Shown: piece after piece, positions 8,617 to 16,716 of the stretch
How the letters are laid out: the number at the start of each line of letters is the position of its first letter
How positions within the stretch are numbered: position 1 is the first letter of the stretch
Assembly (NCBI RefSeq): GCF_003115845.1
Contig: NZ_KZ819023.1
Location: 210,920-274,919 of the forward strand
Direction of reading: 5' to 3'
From: Brenneria roseae subsp. roseae
GTDB lineage: Bacteria; Pseudomonadota; Gammaproteobacteria; Enterobacterales; Enterobacteriaceae
Length of the DNA stretch: 64,000 nt
Translations under genes and position numbers: made by a program
Notes under the pieces: model-generated
Told to the model about the DNA's origin: nothing
The model's database searches: none
What the model saw: only the letters and a program-made list of their open reading frames with translations

Positions 8617-10317
8617 TCATTTTTTATCAAACCAGACATGAGCAAAATTATTCTGACTGTGGTTGAACGTGTCTGTCACATTGCGCAGATTCCTGGTCCA
8701 GATACCAAACCACTTGAATTCAAAAATATTAATCTGCGGGAGATCGCGCTGCACAATTCGCTGCAATTCATGGTAAAGCGCCAAACGCTTTTGCGGATCC
8801 ACTTCGACCTGCGCCGCTTCGATAATTTGGTCGGCCTCAGGGCTGGCGTATCCCGAGGCGTTGGTCCAGGGCGTACCTTTGCTTTCCGCCTTTGACCAGT
8901 ACAACTGTTCAACGCCCAACTGTGGATCGGTCCAGTTTACCCCCCAGGAACTGGCCAACTGATAGTCATAATCCTTGAAGACATTTTTCGTCCAGGTGGC
9001 CAGATCGAGCGCGCGCAGCGTCACGTCGATGCCGATGGCGCGCAGCGCCTGACGAACGAATTCGCCGGTGCGACGGTAGTCGTCGCCAAATGGAATAAAG
9101 TCATGATTCAGTTTAAAACGCCAGCCATCCGCTTTTTTGGCATAGCCCGCTTCATCCAGCAGCGTCTGCGCTTTTTTAGGATCGAAAGGGTATTGCTGGG
9201 TATCGTCGGTATAAAAGGTGCTTAGCTGGGATGAGACCGGGCCGGTGGCCGGTTTGGCGTAACCGCCCCACACGGTTTTAACCAGCAGATCTTTATTGAC
9301 GGCGTGCGCAATGGCCTGACGAACCTTCAGATTACCTAAAATCGGGTCGCGCAGATTGGGCAACAGCCAGAATGAAGTGGCGAAACCGTTGTAACCCGCG
9401 GTATCCAGCGTCAGATTAGGCAGTTTTGCCAACCGGTCCGCATCGGCGAAGGTGACGGGATTGCGCTCGCCGTATTGGATTGCGCCTGTTTCAAATGCGG
9501 TGGCGCGGCCGGAAACATCAGGAATGATTTTGAATAACAGCTTGTCCAGGAAGGGACGGTCGGGCTGCCAGTATTTATCGAACCGCTCCAGCGAAATATG
9601 GCTGCCGCGCTGCCACTCTTTGAAAACGAAAGGACCGGTGCCGACAGGTTTGTTGTTATACGGATTATTGGGAATATCGGTGCCTTCATACAGGTGTTTG
9701 GGCAGAATCGGCGTGGCGACCACATCGAGCGCGTTGAGCACCACCGGCGTTGGTTTGGACAGCGTCAGAATCACGGTATGGTCGTCGGGCGTTTCCGTGG
9801 CGGTCAGATACTGGAATACCCGGCGGGCGAAAGGAGAGTACTGTAGCCAGACATTTTCCGCTGAGAACTTCACATCTGCGGAGGTAAACGGCTGGCCATC
9901 GTGCCATAAGACATTTTTGCGTAAAAAGATCGTCACCTTCAGGCCATCATCCGAAAGCGCCACCTTTTCCGCCAGCTGTGGGCGAGGGGACAGATCGGGA
10001 GCATAGTCGAATAAACCGTCGAAAATTTTGCTGACAACCGTACGGCCGGGCGTGGAGGTATTGATAAAGAAAGCCAGCGTTGGCGGTTCCGGGTGCACCA
10101 CCGCTTCCAACGTGCCGCCCCGCACCGCGCCGGTTATGGTATTGGGCAGGCTGCCGACCTCCGCGACGCTGTCATTTGGCCATATCCCGCCAAAAACGCC
10201 TGAAACCAGGATGGCGCCGGAGATGCCGAGAAATTTTCGACGATTGAGTTCGTATTCGATAACCGCATCCACGGTGCTGTCAGAGGGACGCTGCTGGTCG
10301 GTTGGATGATTTGTCAT
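8617..10317 (-). CDS. Family 5 extracellular solute-binding protein with Tat signal
   Basis: 566-residue peptide-class binding protein of the gsi-like operon. After a ~24-residue leader come NRRKFLGISGAILVSG: a twin-arginine signal (Arg26-Arg27) and hydrophobic core, so folded export by Tat is predicted. That is unusual for this family, which mostly uses Sec. The mature part has SBP_bac_5 hallmarks, LRKNVLWHDGQPFTSADVKFS and VRQAIAHAVNKDLL (quoted separately). I chose the ATG at 10317, 8 nt after GGGGAAA; 10347 is an alternative. Neighbours are the ATPase upstream (103 nt) and two permeases downstream. Ligand unknown. Confidence 0.85.
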   Translation of the reverse strand: MTNHPTDQQRPSDSTVDAVIEYELNRRKFLGISGAILVSGVFGGIWPNDSVAEVGSLPNTITGAVRGGTLEAVVHPEPPTLAFFINTSTPGRTVVSKIFDGLFDYAPDLSPRPQLAEKVALSDDGLKVTIFLRKNVLWHDGQPFTSADVKFSAENVWLQYSPFARRVFQYLTATETPDDHTVILTLSKPTPVVLNALDVVATPILPKHLYEGTDIPNNPYNNKPVGTGPFVFKEWQRGSHISLERFDKYWQPDRPFLDKLLFKIIPDVSGRATAFETGAIQYGERNPVTFADADRLAKLPNLTLDTAGYNGFATSFWLLPNLRDPILGNLKVRQAIAHAVNKDLLVKTVWGGYAKPATGPVSSQLSTFYTDDTQQYPFDPKKAQTLLDEAGYAKKADGWRFKLNHDFIPFGDDYRRTGEFVRQALRAIGIDVTLRALDLATWTKNVFKDYDYQLASSWGVNWTDPQLGVEQLYWSKAESKGTPWTNASGYASPEADQIIEAAQVEVDPQKRLALYHELQRIVQRDLPQINIFEFKWFGIWTRNLRNVTDTFNHSQNNFAHVWFDKK

Positions 10318-10420
10318 AATGTGTTTTCCCCAGATCTTATTATTCATCAGTTATATGGCCGCTTCAGCAATAGCCGGCCATGATGGTGAAACGCGTAACC
10401 GTCGGCGGTGGATAAGAAAA

Positions 10421-12187
10421 CTACCGAAGGCTGTTTGAAACTACGGACTCTGAAGGAAACACGCCTCGCGCTGCGTTTCCTTCGTCTTCCTTATCTTTGT
10501 CGGCACCGAATCGTGTTTCGGGCTGTCGATGGTTCGTATTGCCAGGCACGGCATTCAGCAGCGTACGGGTATAAGGATGTTGAGGCTGATGCCAGATACG
10601 CTGGTGATCGCCTTCTTCCACAATGCGCCCGTCGTTCATGACCAGGACGCGATCGGCGATATAACGTACTACCGCCAAATCGTGAGAAATAAACAGATAG
10701 GTCAGGCCCAGTTCTGTCTTTAAATCCACCAGTAAATTAAGAACCTGAGCCTGAATTGAGACATCAAGTGCGGAAACCGGCTCGTCGCAGATCACTAACT
10801 GCGGACGTAATACCAGCGCCCGGGCAATGCCGATACGCTGGCGCTGGCCGCCGGAAAATTCGTGAGCATACCGGCTTCGTGCCGTGCCGGGTAAGCCGAC
10901 GTCATCCAGAATACGCACGATGCGGCGCTCCCGTTCCTGTCTATCTTTGATGCCATGGATAGAGAGTGCGTAACCCAAAATTTCATCAACGCGCTGACGC
11001 GGATTAAGCGAACTGTACGGATCCTGAAAAATCATCTGTATCTGTTTTCGCCAGGGCAGCAATGCCTTGCGGGATAACGACGACAAATTTTGCCCGTTAA
11101 ACAGCACCTTCCCGTTTTGCACGGGCTCCAGTTGCATAATGGCGCGCGATAGCGTCGATTTACCACAGCCGGATTCTCCCACCAGCCCCAGCGTTTCACC
11201 GGCCTGAATGTGCAGTGAAACATCGTTAACCGCCGTCACGCTGTCCCGATCGTTGTCGTAGGTCACCGTGAGATTTTCAACCGACAGTATGGGTGAGTCA
11301 TCTGGTTGAGCCGCCGCACGCTGGGAGGCGCGCAGCGGGGGATGTGAGAGCGTAAACCCGGTTTTATCGCTAAAACGAATTTCCGCCAGACTGGACTGAC
11401 GATAATGCTGTCCCTGATCCATATGCAGGGAAGCGCGCAACAGGCCTTGCGTGTAAGTGTGCTGAGGATTATTCAGCACGGCCTCAACGGCGCCTTCTTC
11501 CAGCTTGCGTCCGTTATGCATGACGGCGACCCGATCGGCCCATTGGGCGACGATGCCCAAATCATGGGTGATTAGCAGTACCGCCATATTTAATTCCCGG
11601 CGTAATTCGTCAAGTAACGCGAGGATTTGAGCTTGAATCGTCACATCCAGCGCGGTTGTCGGTTCATCGGCGATCAGCAGACGCGGCTGGCAGGCAATGG
11701 CGATGGCGATCATCACCCGCTGACGCTGACCGCCGGACAAGCTATGGGGGTAATCGTTGAAGCGGCGAGAGGGATTGGGAAGTTTGACCTGGTCCAACAG
11801 TTCAATGGCGCGTTCCCGCGCCTGTGTCCGGCTTAACGGTTTATGCAGGAGCAGCGCCTCGGCAACCTGCTGACCAATAGTTAATACCGGGTTTAACGAG
11901 GTCATCGGTTCCTGAAAAATCATCGAGATATCATTGCCTCGCATCGCGGCGAGCTGTCTTTCACTCTGATGCGGAACCGATGTTCCGTCCAACAGGATCG
12001 AGCCGCTGATTGTTGCCTGTTTGGGCAACAATCGCATGATGCTCAATGCCGTGGTGGACTTACCGCAGCCCGATTCTCCAACCAGCGCCAGCATTTCTCC
12101 CGCCGTTATTTGCAGGTCCAGATTATCCACCGCCTTCTGTTCGTGGAAATGCACGCTCAGTCCCTTTATATCCAGTAATACCGTCAT
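10421..12187 (-). CDS. Double ATP-binding ABC protein (GsiA-like, DppD-DppF fusion)
   Basis: 588 residues with two complete ABC ATPase halves. Each has Walker A (GESGCGKST in both halves), the signature (LSGGQRQRVMIA in the first, FSGGQRQRIGIARAL in the second) and Walker B (LLIADEPTTALDV and LVICDEPVSALDV). It powers the importer made by the three downstream genes. Gene order ATPase, binding protein, permease B, permease C is that of the E. coli glutathione importer gsiABCD, but the Tat-type binding protein argues against simple orthology. The first gene of the operon; starts ATG at 12187. The C-terminal ~35 residues are a hydrophilic tail. Confidence 0.88.
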   Translation of the reverse strand: MTVLLDIKGLSVHFHEQKAVDNLDLQITAGEMLALVGESGCGKSTTALSIMRLLPKQATISGSILLDGTSVPHQSERQLAAMRGNDISMIFQEPMTSLNPVLTIGQQVAEALLLHKPLSRTQARERAIELLDQVKLPNPSRRFNDYPHSLSGGQRQRVMIAIAIACQPRLLIADEPTTALDVTIQAQILALLDELRRELNMAVLLITHDLGIVAQWADRVAVMHNGRKLEEGAVEAVLNNPQHTYTQGLLRASLHMDQGQHYRQSSLAEIRFSDKTGFTLSHPPLRASQRAAAQPDDSPILSVENLTVTYDNDRDSVTAVNDVSLHIQAGETLGLVGESGCGKSTLSRAIMQLEPVQNGKVLFNGQNLSSLSRKALLPWRKQIQMIFQDPYSSLNPRQRVDEILGYALSIHGIKDRQERERRIVRILDDVGLPGTARSRYAHEFSGGQRQRIGIARALVLRPQLVICDEPVSALDVSIQAQVLNLLVDLKTELGLTYLFISHDLAVVRYIADRVLVMNDGRIVEEGDHQRIWHQPQHPYTRTLLNAVPGNTNHRQPETRFGADKDKEDEGNAARGVFPSESVVSNSLR

Positions 12188-12334
12188 ACCAATACCTTAG
12201 CCACCTGCGGTGTTTATCCCAGCGCATATTTGTTTTGACGAGCCCGATCGTGGCGACCTCGTCTATTGGCATGAGGCGCTGCATAGGGCCGTCGGTTGCA
12301 AGCGTCATGATTCCCGTGACTCCTCATGTTTTAT

Positions 12335-12403
12335 TACTTTAATCGCATTGGTCTCATGTTCTTTAGGACAGTTTGGCATTAGTTATATTGAGTGATTATA
12401 TGA
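12335..12403 (+). repeat. 69-nt dispersed element, copy B
   Basis: Second copy of the element at 3939-4007, same orientation, about 72% identical by eye count. It ends 166 nt before the IclR start codon. Flanking sequence on the right differs completely from copy A; on the left weaker similarity may extend another ~25 nt. Confidence 0.6.
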
Positions 12404-12458
12404 TGGCTAGCCGAAACACGGGGGCAGGCCCCGCTGTACTTATGCAGAAAATCCCTAT

Positions 12459-12479
12459 ATGTGGGACGATCTCCCACAT
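12459..12479. promoter_or_regulatory. Probable operator of the IclR-family regulator
   Basis: ATGTGGGA-CGATC-TCCCACAT is a perfect 8-bp-arm inverted repeat 90 nt upstream of the regulator's start. IclR-family proteins usually bind palindromes of about this size and repress their own operon. Confidence 0.6.
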
Positions 12480-12569
12480 TATAGAGTTTCGCGAAATGCG
12501 TCACAAAAGCGCCGTCCCCACCTGTGCTAAAAATGTCTGCAATTCAGGTTTATTCACAGGGGAAACACA

Positions 12570-13364
12570 ATGAAATCGGAAAGTGCTGCGGGAGCCAGCG
12601 GTGTGCAGACTCTGTTTAGAGGGTTATCGGTTATCGATGCCGTAGCCGCCGGTCATCGCGATTTAAAATCCATCGGCGAATATGTGGGCACCTCGCGCAG
12701 CACAACGCATCGCCTGGTCAACGCACTGGTCAGCAAGAACTTATTAAGGTTCGTGGATAAGGACGGCTATTATCTCGGCCCGAAATTAATCGAGCTCGGC
12801 ACCAGTTCCCTTAACGGCTACCCGTTGAGGATAGCGGCCAAGCACACCCTGGAGGATCTGGCGAAGCTGACCCGGGATACGGTGCATCTCGCCATCAGGG
12901 AAGGCAACGACGTGCTGTACATCGATAAGATCCCCGGTACGCGCGGGCTGGAGATGCGTTCCCGCGTCGGGCAGCGCATGCCGCTGTCATCCACCGGCAT
13001 TGGCAAAGCGCTTATCCTCGACGAGGATGCCGATGAATGGAAAGCCATTTTCCAGGCGAATCAGCCGCAGCGCGACGCAGAGACGTTTATTCAGACGATG
13101 ACCAAATATGCCCAGGGCGGGTATTCATTTGATCTGGAGGAAAATGAATTCACCATCCGCTGCGTCGCCGCACCGGTGCGGGACGCCTCCAACCGGATTA
13201 TTGCCGCTATTTCTGTCGCGAGCATTACGCCTTATATGCCCGACAGCCGCATGAATGAACTTATCGACATCGTTAAAGGCTATGCCGACGCCATTTCCAA
13301 CGAAATGGGGTGGAGCCGGGCATTGTTTAATCTGCGTCGCAGAGCGCCGGCAGGGAAAAAATAA
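12570..13364 (+). CDS. IclR-family transcriptional regulator
   Basis: 264 residues: N-terminal winged HTH (about 10-75, with RDLKSIGEYVGTSRSTTHRL) and C-terminal IclR effector domain (about 90-255; runs LAIREGNDVLYIDKI and SSTGIGKALI). First gene of an operon with dgoK 4 nt downstream, so it most likely senses 2-keto-3-deoxygalactonate, galactonate or a related sugar acid and controls this operon. E. coli uses a GntR protein (DgoR) for galactonate, so the regulator type differs. GGGGAAA lies 6 nt before the ATG. Context-based effector is inference. Confidence 0.88.
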   Translation: MKSESAAGASGVQTLFRGLSVIDAVAAGHRDLKSIGEYVGTSRSTTHRLVNALVSKNLLRFVDKDGYYLGPKLIELGTSSLNGYPLRIAAKHTLEDLAKLTRDTVHLAIREGNDVLYIDKIPGTRGLEMRSRVGQRMPLSSTGIGKALILDEDADEWKAIFQANQPQRDAETFIQTMTKYAQGGYSFDLEENEFTIRCVAAPVRDASNRIIAAISVASITPYMPDSRMNELIDIVKGYADAISNEMGWSRALFNLRRRAPAGKK

Positions 13365-13368
13365 CCAG

Positions 13369-14349
13369 ATGAATATGATGACAACGCTAATTGCCCTGGA
13401 CTGGGGAACCTCTATGCTACGCGCCTGTCGCCTGGGAAAAGACGGCTCGGTTCTGGAAAAAAGAACGCTGCCCTATGGCGTGACGAAACTTCCGCCATCG
13501 GCGACCAGTCGGGAAGAGGCTTTCCTTCAGGTCTATACCCAGGCGTGTGGCGACTGGCTGCGGGAAACGCCGGCGTGCCCGGTGATCGCCTGCGGCATGA
13601 TTGGCAGCGCTCAGGGCTGGCGTCAGGCGCCCTATATCGAGGCGCCCTGCGATATCCGGCAGTTGGCCCGGCAGTTAACCCGCGTTGAGACCGGACACGG
13701 CCAGTATTTTTCCATCGTGTCCGGCGTATGGAAAGACGGCGACCTGCCTGAAGTGATGCGTGGCGAGGAAACCCAGATAGCCGGCGCGTTACAGCATGAT
13801 GAACGGCTGCGTTCGACCATGGCGCGGCAGGGAAAAGCGCTGATCGCGCTGCCCGGGACACACGCCAAATGGGTTGAAGTGGCGCAAAACCGGATCGCGC
13901 ACATCCAGACGTTCATGACCGGCGATCTTTACGATGCGCTGGCGCATCACACCATTCTGGCCACCACGATACAGCCCTCCGGGCAGCCGGACTGGGAGGC
14001 GTTTGCTCAGGGGGTGGCGGTCGCTCAGCGTTACAGATCATCCGTCGGCTTGCTCGGCACGCTGTTTTCCGTGCGCAGCCGTCTGCTGTGCAAACACATC
14101 ACCGCCCAGCAGCAGGCCGACTATCTTTCCGGGCTGGTGCTTGGCAGCGAATTATTGGCGGTGTTGTCCAGGCTGACGCCGGAGCCAGAGCAGGAGATTC
14201 CGATCACGTTCATCGGCTCCGAAGCGCTGTGTCAGCGCTATATTCGCGCGCTGACCTATCTGGAATGTCCTTATCCGGTTCATATTTCTGACGGTGCGAC
14301 AGAGAGGGGGCTATGGTACATCGCCCATCTGGCCGGTCTGCTCGACTGA
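13369..14349 (+). CDS. dgoK: 2-keto-3-deoxygalactonokinase
   Basis: About 326 residues. DgoK phosphorylates 2-keto-3-deoxy-D-galactonate to the 6-phosphate with ATP. The family is recognised by the N-terminal phosphate-binding run ALDWGTSMLRACRL, VIACGMIGSAQGW, GEETQIAGAL, LPGTHAKWVEV (with FMTGDLYDAL shortly after), and LGSELLAVL near the C-terminus. The ATG at 13369 lies 4 nt after the iclR stop; ATGs at 13375 and 13378 are also possible, and a longer open frame back to 13255 would overlap iclR. It feeds the aldolase encoded next. Slightly longer than the E. coli enzyme (about 292 residues). Confidence 0.88.
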   Translation: MNMMTTLIALDWGTSMLRACRLGKDGSVLEKRTLPYGVTKLPPSATSREEAFLQVYTQACGDWLRETPACPVIACGMIGSAQGWRQAPYIEAPCDIRQLARQLTRVETGHGQYFSIVSGVWKDGDLPEVMRGEETQIAGALQHDERLRSTMARQGKALIALPGTHAKWVEVAQNRIAHIQTFMTGDLYDALAHHTILATTIQPSGQPDWEAFAQGVAVAQRYRSSVGLLGTLFSVRSRLLCKHITAQQQADYLSGLVLGSELLAVLSRLTPEPEQEIPITFIGSEALCQRYIRALTYLECPYPVHISDGATERGLWYIAHLAGLLD

Positions 14350-14382
14350 CGCCGTTTTTTGCCAACATCAGGGGATTTAACC

Positions 14383-15009
14383 ATGGATTTCTTAACAACA
14401 TTACGGCAAACGGGACTGATTGCCATCCTGCGGGGAATCACTCCCGATGAGGTCGAAGATATCGGACGTCAACTGTATCAGGCGGGGTTCCGCATCATCG
14501 AAATACCGTTGAACTCACCCGAGCCGCTGCGCAGTATCGCCCGCCTGCGGCAGGCTCTGCCGCAGGATTGCCGGGTGGGCGCCGGTACGGTCATGTCGGC
14601 TAACGATGTGCGTGCGGTGAAGCAGAATCAAGGTGAAATCATCATCTCGCCGCATACCGATCCGGCCGTCATTCAGGAAACCAGAAAACTGGGTTTGATC
14701 AGTCTGCCCGGCGCGGCCACGCCAAGCGAGGCCTTCAGCGCGTTGTCCAACGGCGCGCACGGCGTCAAGATTTTCCCTGCCGAAGCCGTTTCTCCGCAGA
14801 CGCTGAAGGCATGGCGCGCCGTCATACCCGCGGAGATCCCGCTGCTGCCCGTCGGCGGGATCACGGCCGAATCCCTATCCGGCTGGCTGGCAGCCGGCGC
14901 CAGTGGTTTTGGCATTGGCGGCATGCTCTATAAGCCCGGCATGTCGCCTGAGAGCGTCGGGGAGAACGCCGCCGCCTTTGTGCGGGCCTGGCGAACATCC
15001 CACGCATAA
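14383..15009 (+). CDS. dgoA: 2-keto-3-deoxy-6-phosphogalactonate aldolase
   Basis: 208 residues, the usual length for DgoA. It cleaves KDPGal into pyruvate and glyceraldehyde 3-phosphate. Class I aldolase features: Glu40 in RIIEIPLNSPEP, the phosphate-loop run GAGTVMSANDV, Schiff-base Lys129 in GAHGVKIFPAEAV, and the C-terminal GGITAESLSGWLAAGASGFG (part). I chose the ATG at 14383, 6 nt after AGGGGA; an upstream in-frame ATG at 14359 lacks a site. It sits between dgoK (33 nt) and tctC (37 nt). A KDPG aldolase (Eda) role is less likely given the adjacent kinase. Confidence 0.9.
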   Translation: MDFLTTLRQTGLIAILRGITPDEVEDIGRQLYQAGFRIIEIPLNSPEPLRSIARLRQALPQDCRVGAGTVMSANDVRAVKQNQGEIIISPHTDPAVIQETRKLGLISLPGAATPSEAFSALSNGAHGVKIFPAEAVSPQTLKAWRAVIPAEIPLLPVGGITAESLSGWLAAGASGFGIGGMLYKPGMSPESVGENAAAFVRAWRTSHA

Positions 15010-15046
15010 TTAACTATAAAACCTTATCTCTGTACTGGAGTGCTTT

Positions 15047-16018
15047 ATGAAAACTCGTAATATTCTGCCTCACGCTCTGGCCGGATTACTGGCCGCCTCG
15101 TCGCTCCTGTCCGCCGTCCCTGCGCTGGCTGCCAACTACCCGGTCCGGCAGATAGAAATGATTGTTCCCTACAGCGCCGGCGGCGGCACCGATCTGGTCG
15201 CCCGTTCGTTTGCCGACGTAGCGAAAGAATATCTGCCCAAAGCCATCGGTATCGTCAATAAGCCCGGCGGCGGCGGCGCAGTAGGCTTCTCCGAACTGGT
15301 CGCGGCGCGTCCGGACGGCTATAAAATCGGCCTCGGCACCGCGGAGATCACCATGCTGCCGCATATGGGGCTGGTCAACTTCAATGCCGACGACTTTGCC
15401 GCCATCGCGTTGCTGAACGCCGATCCGGGCGCCATCACGGTGAAAATCGATGCGCCATGGAATACCTTTGCGGAATTCATGGAATACGCCAAAGCCAATC
15501 CGGGCAAAATCCGCATCGGTAACTCCGGTTCGGGCGCCATCTGGCATCTGGCCGCGGAAGCGCTCGGCGATAAAACCGGTACGACGTTCAACAACATCCC
15601 TTACGATGGCGCCGCGCCAGCCATTACTGCGCTTCTGGGCGGGCATATCGAGGCGGTGAGCGTCAGCGCCGCGGAGGTCTCCACGCACGTAGCGGCGGGA
15701 ACCGTGAAAATCCTCGGCGTCATGGCCGATGAACGCCTGGCTGCTTTCAAAGATGTGCCCACGCTGAAGGAAAATGGCGTCGATCTGTCCATTGGCACCT
15801 GGCGCGGCATTCTCGTTCCGAAGAAAACGCCGCAGGATGTGCAGGACGTGCTGGCGGAAACCGCGCGCAAAGTGGCGGAGAATCCCAGATTCGCCGAATC
15901 CCTGAACCGCATCAATCTGAACTTCGATTACCGCAACGCGGAGGAGTTCCAGCAGTTGATCGAGCGCGACAACCGCTATTTCAAAGAGTTAATGACCAAA
16001 GTCGGTCTGGCGCAGTAG
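15047..16018 (+). CDS. Tripartite tricarboxylate transporter binding protein (TctC/Bug family)
   Basis: 323 residues. Sec signal peptide (about 1-29, ending PALAA), then a Bug fold recognised by YPVRQIEMIVPYSAGGGTD, the NKPGGGGAVG loop and ARPDGYKIG. These periplasmic proteins bind carboxylates or sugar acids for a TctAB membrane unit. In this operon with dgoK and dgoA the probable ligand is a sugar acid such as galactonate or ketodeoxygalactonate (inference). GGAG precedes the ATG. The gap to tctB carries a stem-loop, which could allow more binding protein than membrane subunits. Confidence 0.88.
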   Translation: MKTRNILPHALAGLLAASSLLSAVPALAANYPVRQIEMIVPYSAGGGTDLVARSFADVAKEYLPKAIGIVNKPGGGGAVGFSELVAARPDGYKIGLGTAEITMLPHMGLVNFNADDFAAIALLNADPGAITVKIDAPWNTFAEFMEYAKANPGKIRIGNSGSGAIWHLAAEALGDKTGTTFNNIPYDGAAPAITALLGGHIEAVSVSAAEVSTHVAAGTVKILGVMADERLAAFKDVPTLKENGVDLSIGTWRGILVPKKTPQDVQDVLAETARKVAENPRFAESLNRINLNFDYRNAEEFQQLIERDNRYFKELMTKVGLAQ

Positions 16019-16081
16019 TTCGGTCGCAGATAGACGACAGCCGGCCGTCAAACCTGGCATAAGGCCTTTTTCACCGGTTTT

Positions 16082-16112
16082 CCCGGATAGGGTCCGCGAT
16101 ACGATATCCGGG
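16082..16112 (+). terminator. Stem-loop between tctC and tctB
   Basis: CCCGGATA (16082-16089) and TATCCGGG (16105-16112) form a perfect 8-bp stem with a 15-nt loop in the 138-nt gap. It may partly terminate transcription or protect the tctC transcript. Confidence 0.5.
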
Positions 16113-16156
16113 CCCCAGGCTGCCACAGAAACCTTTTAGCATCAGAGAAAATTAAT

Positions 16157-16687
16157 ATGGCTCATGAACCGAAAGATCCGGATATCCCCGTACCGGATAA
16201 CGCGCATAAAATCGAAATCGTCATCGGTGTGGTTCTGATCCTGGTGTCGTTGGCCGCTATCGTTGCCGCACAGAAGTTTCCGGCTTCGCGTCTGGCGACC
16301 GATATCGGCCCCTCGCGCTTTCCGGTATTTTATTCCGTGGTGCTGATACTGCTCGCGTTAATATTAATTTTTAATAACCTGTCCATTATCAGGCGCAATA
16401 AACGCGCCGGCATTACGATCTCCGCCCCGCCATCGCCCGACGATGTGGATATCCGACACGGGAAAACCGTTCTGGGCATACTGGCATCCTTTGCCTGTTT
16501 CTTCGGTATGTATTATTTCGGGTACATCGTTTCCATGATCCCGTATCTGATATTCCTGATGTGGCTCATGGCGTTCAAACACAAAATATGGAATCCCGTC
16601 ATCGCCATTGCCATCACGGGATTGACCTACGTGATTTTCTATCTTGGTCTGAATGTGGCCGTCCCCGTTGGTCTGCTGTTCGAATAA
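16157..16687 (+). CDS. Tripartite tricarboxylate transporter small subunit (TctB)
   Basis: 176 residues with four predicted membrane helices (about 21-41, 54-74, 96-120, 125-175) and the family run DIGPSRFPVFYSVVLI after the first helix. TctB is the small, poorly conserved membrane subunit that pairs with TctA. The long hydrophilic loop (about 75-100) is typical. It lies 29 nt upstream of tctA. Family assignment rests on position, size and topology as much as on motifs. Confidence 0.82.
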   Translation: MAHEPKDPDIPVPDNAHKIEIVIGVVLILVSLAAIVAAQKFPASRLATDIGPSRFPVFYSVVLILLALILIFNNLSIIRRNKRAGITISAPPSPDDVDIRHGKTVLGILASFACFFGMYYFGYIVSMIPYLIFLMWLMAFKHKIWNPVIAIAITGLTYVIFYLGLNVAVPVGLLFE

Positions 16688-16716
16688 ACGGCAAAGCATC
16701 GTAAAGAGGTAAAAAT

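Larger units (their letters stand above)
12188..12569. other. Divergent promoter region between ABC operon and iclR-type gene
   Basis: 382 nt shared by the minus-strand ABC operon and the plus-strand IclR-dgo-tct operon. It holds copy B of the 69-nt element (12335-12403) and the IclR-type palindrome (12459-12479). No further gene is seen. Confidence 0.6.
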
